From the NCBI RefSeq assembly GCF_017114915.1, contig NZ_JAAUOE010000018.1:1-64000 (forward strand): DNA of 64,000 nt, read 5' to 3'. Source of the DNA: Pseudomonas frederiksbergensis. GTDB lineage: Bacteria; Pseudomonadota; Gammaproteobacteria; Pseudomonadales; Pseudomonadaceae. Shown here piece after piece: positions 28,061 through 35,850 of this stretch; within the stretch, counting starts at the first letter, position 1; each line of letters begins with the position of its first letter. Under the pieces are notes generated by a model, which saw only the letters and a program-made list of their open reading frames with translations, did no database searches and was not told the DNA's origin. The position numbers and the translations under genes were made by a program.

Positions 28061-29095
28061 ATGAAACTGAAAAACACCTTGGGCTTGGCCATTGGTTCTC
28101 TTATTGCCGCTACTTCGTTCGGCGCTCTGGCACAAGGCCAAGGCGCAGTTGAAATCGAAGGCTTCGCCAAGAAAGAACAATTCGACAGCGCTCGTAACTT
28201 CAAGAACAACGGCAACCTGTTCGGCGGTTCGATCGGTTACTTCCTGACCGACGACGTTGAACTGCGTCTGGCCTACGACGAAGTGCACAACGTACGTGCC
28301 GAAGACGGCCGTAACATCAAGGGCTCCAACACCGCTCTGGATGCTCTGTACCACTTCAACAACCCGGGCGACATGCTGCGTCCGTACGTATCGGCTGGTT
28401 TCTCCGATCAAAGCATCGGTCAGAACGGCAAAAGCGGTCGTAACGGTTCCACCTTCGCCAACGTTGGCGGCGGTGCCAAGCTGTACTTCACTGAAAACTT
28501 CTACGCCCGTGCTGGCGTTGAAGCTCAGTACAACATCGACCAGGGCGACACCGAGTGGGCTCCAAGCGTTGGTATCGGTGTGAACTTCGGTGGCGGCTCC
28601 AAGCCTGCTGCTGCTCCAGTTCCAGCACCAGCTGAAGTGTGCGCCGACAGCGACAACGATGGCGTTTGCGACAACGTTGACAAGTGCCCTGACACCCCAG
28701 CCAACGTAACTGTTGACGCTGATGGCTGCCCGGCAGTTGCTGAAGTTGTTCGTGTTGAGCTGGACGTGAAATTCGACTTCAACAAGTCGGTAGTCAAGCC
28801 TAACAGCTACGGCGACATCAAAAACCTGGCTGACTTCATGAAGCAGTACCCATCCACCACTACTGTTGTTGAAGGTCACACTGACAACGTCGGTCCTGAC
28901 GCTTACAACCAGAAACTGTCCGAGCGTCGTGCAAACGCCGTTAAGCAAGTTCTGACCAACCAGTACGGTGTTCAGTCGTCCCGCGTTCAGTCTGTTGGCT
29001 ACGGCGAATCCCGCCCAGTTGCTGACAACGCCACTGAAGCTGGCCGCGCTGTAAACCGTCGCGTAGAAGCGAAGGTTGAAGCTCAAGCTAAGTAA
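28061..29095 (+). CDS. oprF: Major outer-membrane porin OprF (OmpA family)
   Basis: A 344-residue protein. A signal peptide (KLKNTLGLAIGSLIAATSFGALA) is followed by an eight-strand beta-barrel domain to about residue 180, an Ala/Pro hinge (AAAPVPAPAEV), a short calcium-type segment with four cysteines (CADSDNDGVC, DKCPDTP, DGCPA), and the C-terminal OmpA peptidoglycan-binding domain (FDFNKSVVKPNS, VVEGHTDNVGPDAYNQKLSE, RRVEAKVEAQ). The codon choice is strongly biased, as expected for a very highly expressed gene. A strong terminator follows. Confidence 0.98.
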   Translation: MKLKNTLGLAIGSLIAATSFGALAQGQGAVEIEGFAKKEQFDSARNFKNNGNLFGGSIGYFLTDDVELRLAYDEVHNVRAEDGRNIKGSNTALDALYHFNNPGDMLRPYVSAGFSDQSIGQNGKSGRNGSTFANVGGGAKLYFTENFYARAGVEAQYNIDQGDTEWAPSVGIGVNFGGGSKPAAAPVPAPAEVCADSDNDGVCDNVDKCPDTPANVTVDADGCPAVAEVVRVELDVKFDFNKSVVKPNSYGDIKNLADFMKQYPSTTTVVEGHTDNVGPDAYNQKLSERRANAVKQVLTNQYGVQSSRVQSVGYGESRPVADNATEAGRAVNRRVEAKVEAQAK

Positions 29096-29112
29096 TTAGC
29101 TCGCAGCTCTGG

Positions 29113-29140
29113 AAAAGCCCGGCTCAGGCCGGGCTTTTCT
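29113..29140 (+). terminator. oprF rho-independent terminator
   Basis: AAAAGCCCGG (29113-29122), loop CTCAGG, CCGGGCTTTT (29129-29138), then CTTTG. It is a canonical terminator 18 bases after the oprF stop and, being symmetrical, may also help end the minus-strand nir/cobA transcript. Confidence 0.92.
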
Positions 29141-29180
29141 TTGTCTGCGATTTGATGATGAGGGGTTGGATCAGGCAGGT

Positions 29181-29945
29181 TCAGGCTGATTGATTGGCCG
29201 TCATCGCGGGCAAGCCAGGCTCCCACAGCGATGACGTTGCACGGGCTGCCACGGTTCCGATCACTAAGATGGCTGGGCTTTTCAATTCAAAGGCGCAGGC
29301 ATCGTCTTCCATCGCCGTCAGGTTGCTCCGGCATTCCCGTTGGTGCGGCAGTGAAGCATTTTCGATCATCGCCACGGGTGTATCAGCTGCCATTGCGCCG
29401 GCCAGCAGTTGCTCGCGAATTTCACTGAGCTTCGCCACGCCCATGTAGATCACCAGCGTGGTGCCGCCTTGAGCCAGGGCCTGCCAGTTCAGGCTGCTGT
29501 CATCCTGAGTGTGCGCCGTCACCAGTGTCACGCCTCGCGCGACGCCCCGGAGCGTCAGCGGAATATCGCATTGGGTCGCGCCGGCAAGGCCAGCGGTGAT
29601 GCCATTGACCAGCTCAACCTCGACGCCACGTTCACGCAACCACTGCGCCTCTTCACCGCCGCGGCCGAAGATGCACGGGTCGCCGCCCTTGAGCCGCACC
29701 ACGCATTTGCCGTGGCGGGTATAACGCAGCATCAGGCGATGAATGAACGCTTGAGGCGTGGAGCGACAGCCGCCGCGCTTGCCCACAGGAATGATTCGCG
29801 CGCCAGGGCAATGCTCAAGCACCGCAGGATTGACCAGATCGTCGATCAACACCACGTCCGCTTCGCGCAACGCGCGAACCGCCTTGAGGGTCAGCAATTC
29901 AGGGTCGCCGGGACCCGCACCCACCAGCCAGACTTTTGCGCTCAT
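29181..29945 (-). CDS. cobA: Uroporphyrinogen-III C-methyltransferase (siroheme branch)
   Basis: A 254-residue SUMT. Motifs are VWLVGAGPGDPELLTLKAV at the start, VVRLKGGDPCIFGRGGEE, NGITAGLAG and TLVIYMGVAKL. It methylates uroporphyrinogen III to precorrin-2. Unlike E. coli CysG it lacks the N-terminal dehydrogenase/ferrochelatase part. Its position at the end of nirB-nirD-nitrate reductase implies it supplies siroheme for NirB. It lies 10 bases after the nitrate reductase stop. Confidence 0.95.
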   Translation of the reverse strand: MSAKVWLVGAGPGDPELLTLKAVRALREADVVLIDDLVNPAVLEHCPGARIIPVGKRGGCRSTPQAFIHRLMLRYTRHGKCVVRLKGGDPCIFGRGGEEAQWLRERGVEVELVNGITAGLAGATQCDIPLTLRGVARGVTLVTAHTQDDSSLNWQALAQGGTTLVIYMGVAKLSEIREQLLAGAMAADTPVAMIENASLPHQRECRSNLTAMEDDACAFELKSPAILVIGTVAARATSSLWEPGLPAMTANQSA

Positions 29946-29955
29946 AGTGTTTTCC

Positions 29956-32673
29956 TCACGAGGTGACGGCGACTGGCTGCGCGGTGGCGGCCAGCAAACG
30001 CTTGATTTCCGGGACGCAGGAGCCGCATTGCGTACCGCAGCCCAATTCTTGTTTCAAGCCCTGCAAGTCCAGGCCACGGCTGATGCCGGCACAGACCGCG
30101 TTTTGACTGACGTTCATGCAGTTGCACAGGGTTTTGGTGCCGGATGCCGGGACGCCAACGTTGCCTGGTGGCGCACTCAACGGTGCCAGCAGCCAACGGC
30201 GCAGCTGTTCGTCGGCGCGACCTTCGAGCCACAGGCTTTGCAGCCAATGTTGAGCGAGTGTTTCGCCAGCCAGGCGAATGGCGGTAATCCGGCCGTTCTC
30301 GATCCGTACCCGTTTGCCGATCGAGCGCCGAGGATCGTCATAGGCCAGCACCGGGCCGTCGTTGAGTTCCAGGCATTGATCGATATCACGCAACAGTTGC
30401 GGATCTGGCGCGGTGGCGTTGGCGGCGCGTATCAGCAGCGCAGGACGGTCACGGCCGGCCAGGCTGAGGCTGGCGTAGGAAAAAGCCTCACAGAGTGGTC
30501 GCAGCGTCTCCAGGTGCTGTTGAACATCGCCCTCGATCAGGGCGAAAAGCTGCCAGGGCAATTGCACAGGCTCGAGGCGCACACCGCTGTGTTTGAGTTC
30601 CGGTTGTTTCGACAATGGATCGAAGGCGGGAAGGGTAAGGGAATTCACGCCGCCCTTGAGAAAACGATCGCCCCAATGCATTGGCAGAAAGGCCTGGCCC
30701 GGACGCACGTTGTCGTCGCTGCTGACCGGCAGGATCACCGAGCCTCGACGGCTTTTCAGATTGATCAGATCGCCAGGTTGCAGACGATGCCGGCGCAGTT
30801 CATCCGGGTGCAGGCTCAACACGGCTTCGCTGACATGGCCGAACAGCTGCGCGGCGGTGCCGGTGCGGCTCATGCCGTGCCATTGATCACGCAGGCGGCC
30901 GGTGATCAGGGTCAGCGGGAAACGCGCATCACGTTGCTCCTTGGCGGCGCGATACGGGTCGGTCACGAACTGTGCACGCCCGCTGGCGGTCGGGAAAACC
31001 CCATCGAGGTACAACCGCGCCGTGCCTTCGCGGGCACCGGCGGGGAAGGGCCATTGCTGTGGACCGAGCTGGTCGATTAACTCATGACTGATTCCGGACA
31101 GATCGAGGTCGCGACCACGAGTCAGTTGTTTGTATTCGTCAAAGACCTGCGCCGCGGTTTCAAAGGCAAACAGGCTGGTGGCGCCGGGACGCAGATGTTT
31201 TTCCAGGCGCTGTGCGAAATCCACCGTGATTGCCCAGTCGGACCGTGCTTCACCGGGTGCGCCGATGGCCCGGCGGACGTGGGAAATGCGCCGCTCGGAG
31301 TTGGTGACCGTACCGTCCTTTTCGCCCCAGCTGGCGGCAGGCAGCAGCAGGTCGGCGAACGCGGCGGTTTCGGTGGTATGGAAGGCTTCCTGCAACACCA
31401 CGAACGGGCAGGCTTGCAGTGCCTCGCGCACAGCGGTCTGGTCTGGCATCGACTGCGCCGGATTGGTGCAGGCGATCCACAGGGCTTTGATCTTGCCGCT
31501 GCGCATTTGCTCGAACAGTTCGATGGCCGTGAGCCCGGTGTTCTCGGGCAGTTGATCAACGCCCCAGTAGGCGGCCACTTGTTCGCGGTGTTCGGCGTTG
31601 GCCGCTTCGCGATGACCTGGCAGCAGGTTCGACAAACTCCCGGTTTCCCGGCCGCCCATGGCATTCGGCTGACCGGTCAGTGAGAAAGGTCCTGCACCGG
31701 GACGGCCGATTTGCCCGGTGGCCAGGTGCAGGTTGATCAGCGCGCTGTTCTTCGCGCTGCCGGCGGTGGACTGATTCAGGCCCATGCACCACAGCGACAG
31801 AAAACTCGGTGACGTGCCGACCCATTGCGCGCATTGCTGCAGCTGCTCGACGGTGATGCCACAGAGTTGCGAAACCATTGCCGGGGTGTAATCGCGTACC
31901 AGTTTTTTCAGCTCGGCCAGGCCTTCGGTGTGGGCCTTGATGAAGTCGCGGTCGATCCAGTCTTCCCACAACAACAGATGCAAAATCCCATGGAACAAGG
32001 CGACATCGGTGCCGGGCAGAATTGCCAGGTGCAGGTCAGCCAGATCGCAAGTGTCAGTGCGTCGTGGGTCGATGACGATGACTTTCATCTGTGGCCGGCG
32101 GGATTTGGCTTCTTCCAGGCGACGAAACAGGATCGGGTGGGCGTAGGCCATGTTACTGCCGACGATCATCACGCAGTCGCTCAGTTCCAGGTCTTCGTAG
32201 TTGCAGGGCGGAGCGTCGGCGCCGAGGCTGCGCTTGTAGCCGACCACCGCTGAAGACATGCACAGCCGTGAATTGCTGTCGATGTTGTTGGTGCCCACCA
32301 GCGCCCGCGCCAGTTTGTTGAAGGCGTAGTAATCCTCGGTCAGCAATTGCCCGGAGATATAGAACGCGACGCTGTCCGGGCCGTGCTCGGCAATAGTCTT
32401 GGCAAAGACGCTGGCGGCGTGATCGAGGGCGCTGTCCCAATCGGTGCGGCTGCGGGCCAAGCCCTTGCCCAGGCGCAGTTGTGGGTACAAGGCCCGGGCC
32501 GCCAAGTCGCCGGTCAGGTGCAGGGTCGAACCTTTACTGCACAATTTGCCGAAGTTGGCCGGGTGCGCCGGATCGCCGCTGACGCCGAGTATGCGCTCGC
32601 CGTCGTGCTCGATCAGCACGCCGCAGCCGACCCCGCAGTAGCAGCAGGTGGAGGCGGTGATTTGACGGTCCAT
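29956..32673 (-). CDS. nasC: Assimilatory nitrate reductase, catalytic subunit (molybdopterin type)
   Basis: A 905-residue molybdoenzyme reducing nitrate to nitrite in the cytoplasm. The N-terminal [4Fe-4S] ligands are Cys10, Cys13 and Cys17 (TCCYCGVGC), plus the later LCSKG cysteine. The body carries the bis-MGD fold (NSRLCMSS, GSNMAYAHPI, VIDPRRTDTC, SLWCMGLNQS). The last ~50 residues form a BFD-like [2Fe-2S] domain (CNCMNVSQNAVC ... GCGTQCGSC), as in Klebsiella NasA-type reductases. No separate NAD(P)H reductase subunit gene is present, so its electron donor is not evident. The start overlaps the nirD stop (TGATG). Gene names vary (nasA, nasC, narB). Confidence 0.94.
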   Translation of the reverse strand: MDRQITASTCCYCGVGCGVLIEHDGERILGVSGDPAHPANFGKLCSKGSTLHLTGDLAARALYPQLRLGKGLARSRTDWDSALDHAASVFAKTIAEHGPDSVAFYISGQLLTEDYYAFNKLARALVGTNNIDSNSRLCMSSAVVGYKRSLGADAPPCNYEDLELSDCVMIVGSNMAYAHPILFRRLEEAKSRRPQMKVIVIDPRRTDTCDLADLHLAILPGTDVALFHGILHLLLWEDWIDRDFIKAHTEGLAELKKLVRDYTPAMVSQLCGITVEQLQQCAQWVGTSPSFLSLWCMGLNQSTAGSAKNSALINLHLATGQIGRPGAGPFSLTGQPNAMGGRETGSLSNLLPGHREAANAEHREQVAAYWGVDQLPENTGLTAIELFEQMRSGKIKALWIACTNPAQSMPDQTAVREALQACPFVVLQEAFHTTETAAFADLLLPAASWGEKDGTVTNSERRISHVRRAIGAPGEARSDWAITVDFAQRLEKHLRPGATSLFAFETAAQVFDEYKQLTRGRDLDLSGISHELIDQLGPQQWPFPAGAREGTARLYLDGVFPTASGRAQFVTDPYRAAKEQRDARFPLTLITGRLRDQWHGMSRTGTAAQLFGHVSEAVLSLHPDELRRHRLQPGDLINLKSRRGSVILPVSSDDNVRPGQAFLPMHWGDRFLKGGVNSLTLPAFDPLSKQPELKHSGVRLEPVQLPWQLFALIEGDVQQHLETLRPLCEAFSYASLSLAGRDRPALLIRAANATAPDPQLLRDIDQCLELNDGPVLAYDDPRRSIGKRVRIENGRITAIRLAGETLAQHWLQSLWLEGRADEQLRRWLLAPLSAPPGNVGVPASGTKTLCNCMNVSQNAVCAGISRGLDLQGLKQELGCGTQCGSCVPEIKRLLAATAQPVAVTS

Positions 32674-32990
32674 CAGCTTGCTTCCCGCAGGGCCAAGAGC
32701 ACCCGGCCATTCTCGACCCGTGCCGAGTGATGGTGGGCGCAGCCGATATCGGGGGCCTGGGCCTCGCCGGTTTCCAGGTCGATCTGCCAGTTGTGCAGCG
32801 GGCAGGCCACACGTTTGCCGTAAATCAAACCCTGGGACAGCGGCCCGCCCTTGTGCGGGCAGCGGTCGTCGAGGGCGAAAACCTCATCGTCGCTCGTACG
32901 AAAAATCGCGATGTCGCCTTTCGGGCCCGCGATGATTCGCGAGCCAAGGGTATTGATTTCTTCCAGTGCGCAGATATCCAGCCAGTTCAT
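32673..32990 (-). CDS. nirD: Nitrite reductase (NADH) small subunit, Rieske type
   Basis: A 105-residue Rieske-fold protein: CPHKGG and CPLHNW supply the Cys-His pairs for a [2Fe-2S] cluster. ATG 32990 overlaps the nirB end by four bases and the stop overlaps the nitrate reductase start by one, so the three genes are tightly coupled. The upstream open frame to 33434 is antisense to nirB and is not used. NirD works with NirB in reducing nitrite to ammonium. Confidence 0.94.
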   Translation of the reverse strand: MNWLDICALEEINTLGSRIIAGPKGDIAIFRTSDDEVFALDDRCPHKGGPLSQGLIYGKRVACPLHNWQIDLETGEAQAPDIGCAHHHSARVENGRVLLALREAS

Positions 32991-35440
32991 GCCGACACCT
33001 CCAGGTTCTTCACGGGAATGACCTCGAATTCTTTTTTCAGCAGCGGCTGTTCGAGGCGTTCCTTCCACGGGTCCTGTTCGAACGACAGGGAAAATTGCAG
33101 GCGATCGTTCAAGGCCTTGCGCCGCTCCGGGTCTTCCAGCACCGCTTTCTTGATGTGTTCCATGCCGACCCGTTGCAGGTAGTGCACGGTGCGTTCGAGG
33201 TAGAAGGCTTCTTCGCGGTACAGCTGCAGGAAGGCGCCGTTGTATTCGCGAACTTCTTCGGCGGTTTTCAGCTTGACGAAGAACTCCGCGACTTCGGTTT
33301 TGATCCCGCCGTTGCCACCGATGTACATCTCCCAGCCGGAATCCACGCCGATAATGCCGACGTCCTTGATCCCTGCTTCCGAGCAGTTGCGTGGGCAACC
33401 GGAGACGGCCAGTTTCACTTTGTGCGGCGACCACATGTTGAACAGGTCGTGCTCCAGCTCAATGCCCAATTGCGTGGAGTTCTGAGTGCCGAAGCGGCAG
33501 AACTCGCTGCCGACGCAAGTCTTCACGGTGCGGATGGATTTGCCGTAGGCGTGGCCGGACGGCATGTCCAGGTCTTTCCAGACGCCTGGCAGGTCCTGTT
33601 TTTTGATCCCCAGCAAGTCGATGCGCTGGCCGCCGGTGACCTTGACCATCGGCACGTTGTATTTGTCGGCCACGTCGGCAATGCGCCGCAGCTCTGAAGG
33701 ATTGGTCACACCGCCCCACATCCGCGGGACTACAGAGTAAGTGCCGTCTTTCTGAATGTTGGCGTGTGCGCGTTCGTTGATCAGGCGCGATTGCGGATCG
33801 TCCTTGGCCTCGCCCGGCCAGGTGGAAATCAGGTAGTAGTTGAGCGCCGGGCGGCACGTGGCACAGCCGTTCGGGGTGCGCCAGTTCAGGTAACTCATGG
33901 TACCGGCGATGGTCAGCAGGTGCTGGTCGCAGATGGCCTGGCGGATTTGCCCGTGGTTGAGGTCGCTGCAACCGCAGATGGCTTTTTCGCTTTTCGGTTT
34001 GACGTCTGCCGCACCGCCCACGGTGTTGATCAGGATCTGTTCGACGAGGCCGGCGCAGGAGCCGCAGGAGCTGGCAGCCTTGGTGTGTTTCTTCACGTCG
34101 TCGACACTGAACAGCCCATGTTCCTGAATGGCTTTGACGATGGTGCCTTTGCACACGCCGTTACAGCCGCAGACTTCGGCGGTGTCGGCCATGCTCATGG
34201 CTTTGTCCTGACCTTGATGTCCTACATCGCCCAAGGCGTTTTCGCCGAACATCAAATGATCGCGGATCTCGCCGATGGCATGGTTCTCACGGATCTGCCG
34301 GAAATACCAACCGCCATCTGCCGTATCTCCGTACAGACAGGCGCCGACCAGCACGTCATCCTTGATCACCAGTTTTTTGTAAACGCCGCCGATCGGGTCG
34401 GAGAGGGTGATGGTCTCGGTGCCTTCGCCGCCCATGAAGTCGCCGGCGGAGAACAGGTCGATACCGGTGACTTTCAATTTGGTCGACGTCACCGAGCCCT
34501 TGTAAGTGGCGAAGCCCAGTTGGGCGAGGTGGTTGGCGCACACCTTGGCCTGTTCGAACAGCGGCGCGACCAAGCCGTAGGCGGTGCCGCGGTGGCTGGC
34601 GCATTCGCCGATGGCATAGACCCGAGGGTCGTAGGTTTGCATCGTGTCGTTGACCAGAATTCCACGGCTGCAAGGGATGCCGGCTTTTTCCGCCAGTTCG
34701 GTGTTGGGGCGAATGCCGGCGGCCATCACCACCAGGTCGGCTGGGATAATGTCGCCGTTCTTGAACTGCACCGAGCCGACCCGGCCATTGCCGGCGTCGT
34801 GCAGGGCTTGGGTCTGTTCGCACAGGCGGAAATGCAGGCCGCGGGCTTCCAGGGCGGTTTGCAGGAGTTGGCCGCTGGTTTTGTCCAGTTGGCGCTCCAG
34901 CAGCCATTCGCCGATGTGCACCACGGTGACGTGCATGCCCCGCAGCATCAGGCCGTTGGCGGCTTCAAGGCCCAGCAGGCCGCCGCCGATGACCACGGCG
35001 TGCTTGTGGGTCTTGGCGGTGTCGATCATCACTTGGGTGTCGGCAATGTCGCGGTAGCCGATCACGCCCTGCAAGGTATTGCCGGGGATCGGCAGGATGA
35101 ACGGGGTCGAGCCGGTGGCAATCAGCAGGCGGTCGTATTCGGCCTCGGTGCCGTCTTCGGCAATGACCCGGCGTTTGACCCGGTCGATCTCCACCACTTT
35201 GCGGTTGAGCAGCAGCTTGATGTTGTTTTCCAGGTACCAGTCCAGATCGTTGAGCACGATCTCTTCGAACGTCTGTTCGCCGGCCAGCACGGGGGACAGC
35301 AGGATGCGGTTGTAGTTGGTATGGGGTTCGGCGCCGAAGACCGTGATGTCGTACAGCTCGTTACTCAGCTTGAGCAGTTCTTCCAGGGTACGAACCCCGG
35401 CCATGCCGTTGCCGATCATCACCAGTTTTAGTTTTTTCAT
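32987..35440 (-). CDS. nirB: Nitrite reductase (NADH) large subunit
   Basis: An 817-residue flavo-siroheme enzyme. The N-terminal FAD/NADH domain begins KLVMIGNGMAGVRTLEELL and includes VVIGGGLLGLEAANGL and VMAAGIRPNTELA. Two BFD-like [2Fe-2S] segments follow (VCGCNGVCKGTIV ... SSCGSCAGLV; and AICGCSDL ... GCATCRP). The C-terminal siroheme/[4Fe-4S] domain has CVGSEFCRFG and SGCPRNCSEAG. It catalyses the six-electron reduction of nitrite to ammonium. GGAGAACC precedes ATG 35440. Upstream lie a sigma-54 promoter, hexaloop hairpins and an attenuator, showing nitrogen and nitrate/nitrite control. Confidence 0.97.
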   Translation of the reverse strand: MKKLKLVMIGNGMAGVRTLEELLKLSNELYDITVFGAEPHTNYNRILLSPVLAGEQTFEEIVLNDLDWYLENNIKLLLNRKVVEIDRVKRRVIAEDGTEAEYDRLLIATGSTPFILPIPGNTLQGVIGYRDIADTQVMIDTAKTHKHAVVIGGGLLGLEAANGLMLRGMHVTVVHIGEWLLERQLDKTSGQLLQTALEARGLHFRLCEQTQALHDAGNGRVGSVQFKNGDIIPADLVVMAAGIRPNTELAEKAGIPCSRGILVNDTMQTYDPRVYAIGECASHRGTAYGLVAPLFEQAKVCANHLAQLGFATYKGSVTSTKLKVTGIDLFSAGDFMGGEGTETITLSDPIGGVYKKLVIKDDVLVGACLYGDTADGGWYFRQIRENHAIGEIRDHLMFGENALGDVGHQGQDKAMSMADTAEVCGCNGVCKGTIVKAIQEHGLFSVDDVKKHTKAASSCGSCAGLVEQILINTVGGAADVKPKSEKAICGCSDLNHGQIRQAICDQHLLTIAGTMSYLNWRTPNGCATCRPALNYYLISTWPGEAKDDPQSRLINERAHANIQKDGTYSVVPRMWGGVTNPSELRRIADVADKYNVPMVKVTGGQRIDLLGIKKQDLPGVWKDLDMPSGHAYGKSIRTVKTCVGSEFCRFGTQNSTQLGIELEHDLFNMWSPHKVKLAVSGCPRNCSEAGIKDVGIIGVDSGWEMYIGGNGGIKTEVAEFFVKLKTAEEVREYNGAFLQLYREEAFYLERTVHYLQRVGMEHIKKAVLEDPERRKALNDRLQFSLSFEQDPWKERLEQPLLKKEFEVIPVKNLEVSA

Positions 35441-35512
35441 CAGGTTCTCCGGGGAGCTCGGGCCTGCCTCATCAGGGCATTCAGGCCTTGCTCGACAAAA
35501 TTTTGCGCAAAC

Positions 35513-35553
35513 AAAAAAAGGCGTCCCGCTAGCTAACTAGCGAGGACGCCTTT
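35513..35553 (-). terminator. Attenuator terminator in the nirB leader
   Basis: On the minus strand AAAGGCGTCC-T-CGCTAG, loop TTAG, CTAGCG-GGACGCCTTT is followed by a T-tract, an exceptionally strong terminator 72 bases before the nirB start. Its 5' strand shares bases with the last hexaloop hairpin (35543-35558), so both cannot form at once. This is the antitermination layout expected for NasT. Confidence 0.9.
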
Positions 35554-35601
35554 GTCCTTGTCCCGTTCTCTCGGGCAGCGCAGCCTTCTACGTTGAAGGC
35601 T
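35543..35601 (-). promoter_or_regulatory. Three tandem ANTAR-type hexaloop hairpins (NasT target) in the nirB leader
   Basis: On the minus strand, in 5' to 3' order: AGCCTTC-[AACGTA]-GAAGGCT (35601-35582), CCCG-[AGAGAA]-CGGG (35575-35562) and AGGAC-[AAAGGC]-GTCCT (35558-35543). Each loop has six bases with A at position 1 and G at position 4, the signature bound by ANTAR proteins such as NasT. The known motif has two hairpins; here there are three. The third competes with the terminator stem. Confidence 0.85.
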
Positions 35602-35628
35602 GGGCTTTATGTCTGTTGGGAAAGGTAA

Positions 35629-35645
35629 TGCAGTGGTTGTGCCAA
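35629..35645 (-). promoter_or_regulatory. Sigma-54 promoter of nirB
   Basis: The minus strand reads TTGGCAC-AACCA-CTGCA, matching the -24/-12 consensus TTGGCAC-N5-TTGCA at all but one base with exact spacing. Transcription would start near 35618, about 17 bases before the first hexaloop hairpin. A TGCACC half-site lies at 35699-35704. Confidence 0.85.
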
Positions 35646-35740
35646 GTCTGGCAAGGGCCGGATTTATGGGCTCTCGTCATGGGTGGAGGGTGTTTTCGTG
35701 CACCGGTTCAAGGCGCAGTGCCCGGTTTTGAAGCAGAAAA

Positions 35741-35834
35741 TCAAAAGATCGCAGCCTGCGGCAGTTCCTGCAGGAGATCGTGGGCACCCATAGGCGCTGG
35801 CGCAGGCTGCGATCTTTTGATCTTTTGATCTTTT
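35741..35834. repeat. Inverted REP pair with 20-bp arms and an 8-bp tandem repeat
   Basis: TCAAAAGATCGCAGCCTGCG (35741-35760) and its exact inverse (35801-35820) flank 40 bp. The right arm continues into three tandem copies of GATCTTTT (35811-35834). The element lies between the kinase stop codon and the nirB promoter region, at about -120 to -215 of nirB. Confidence 0.85.
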
Positions 35835-35850
35835 GGGTGCAGTGAATAAC

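Noticed and set aside
35699..35717. TGCACC...GGCGCA as an NtrC enhancer of nirB
   Set aside because: The halves are seven bases apart instead of the usual five and one half is degenerate; only a half-site can be claimed.
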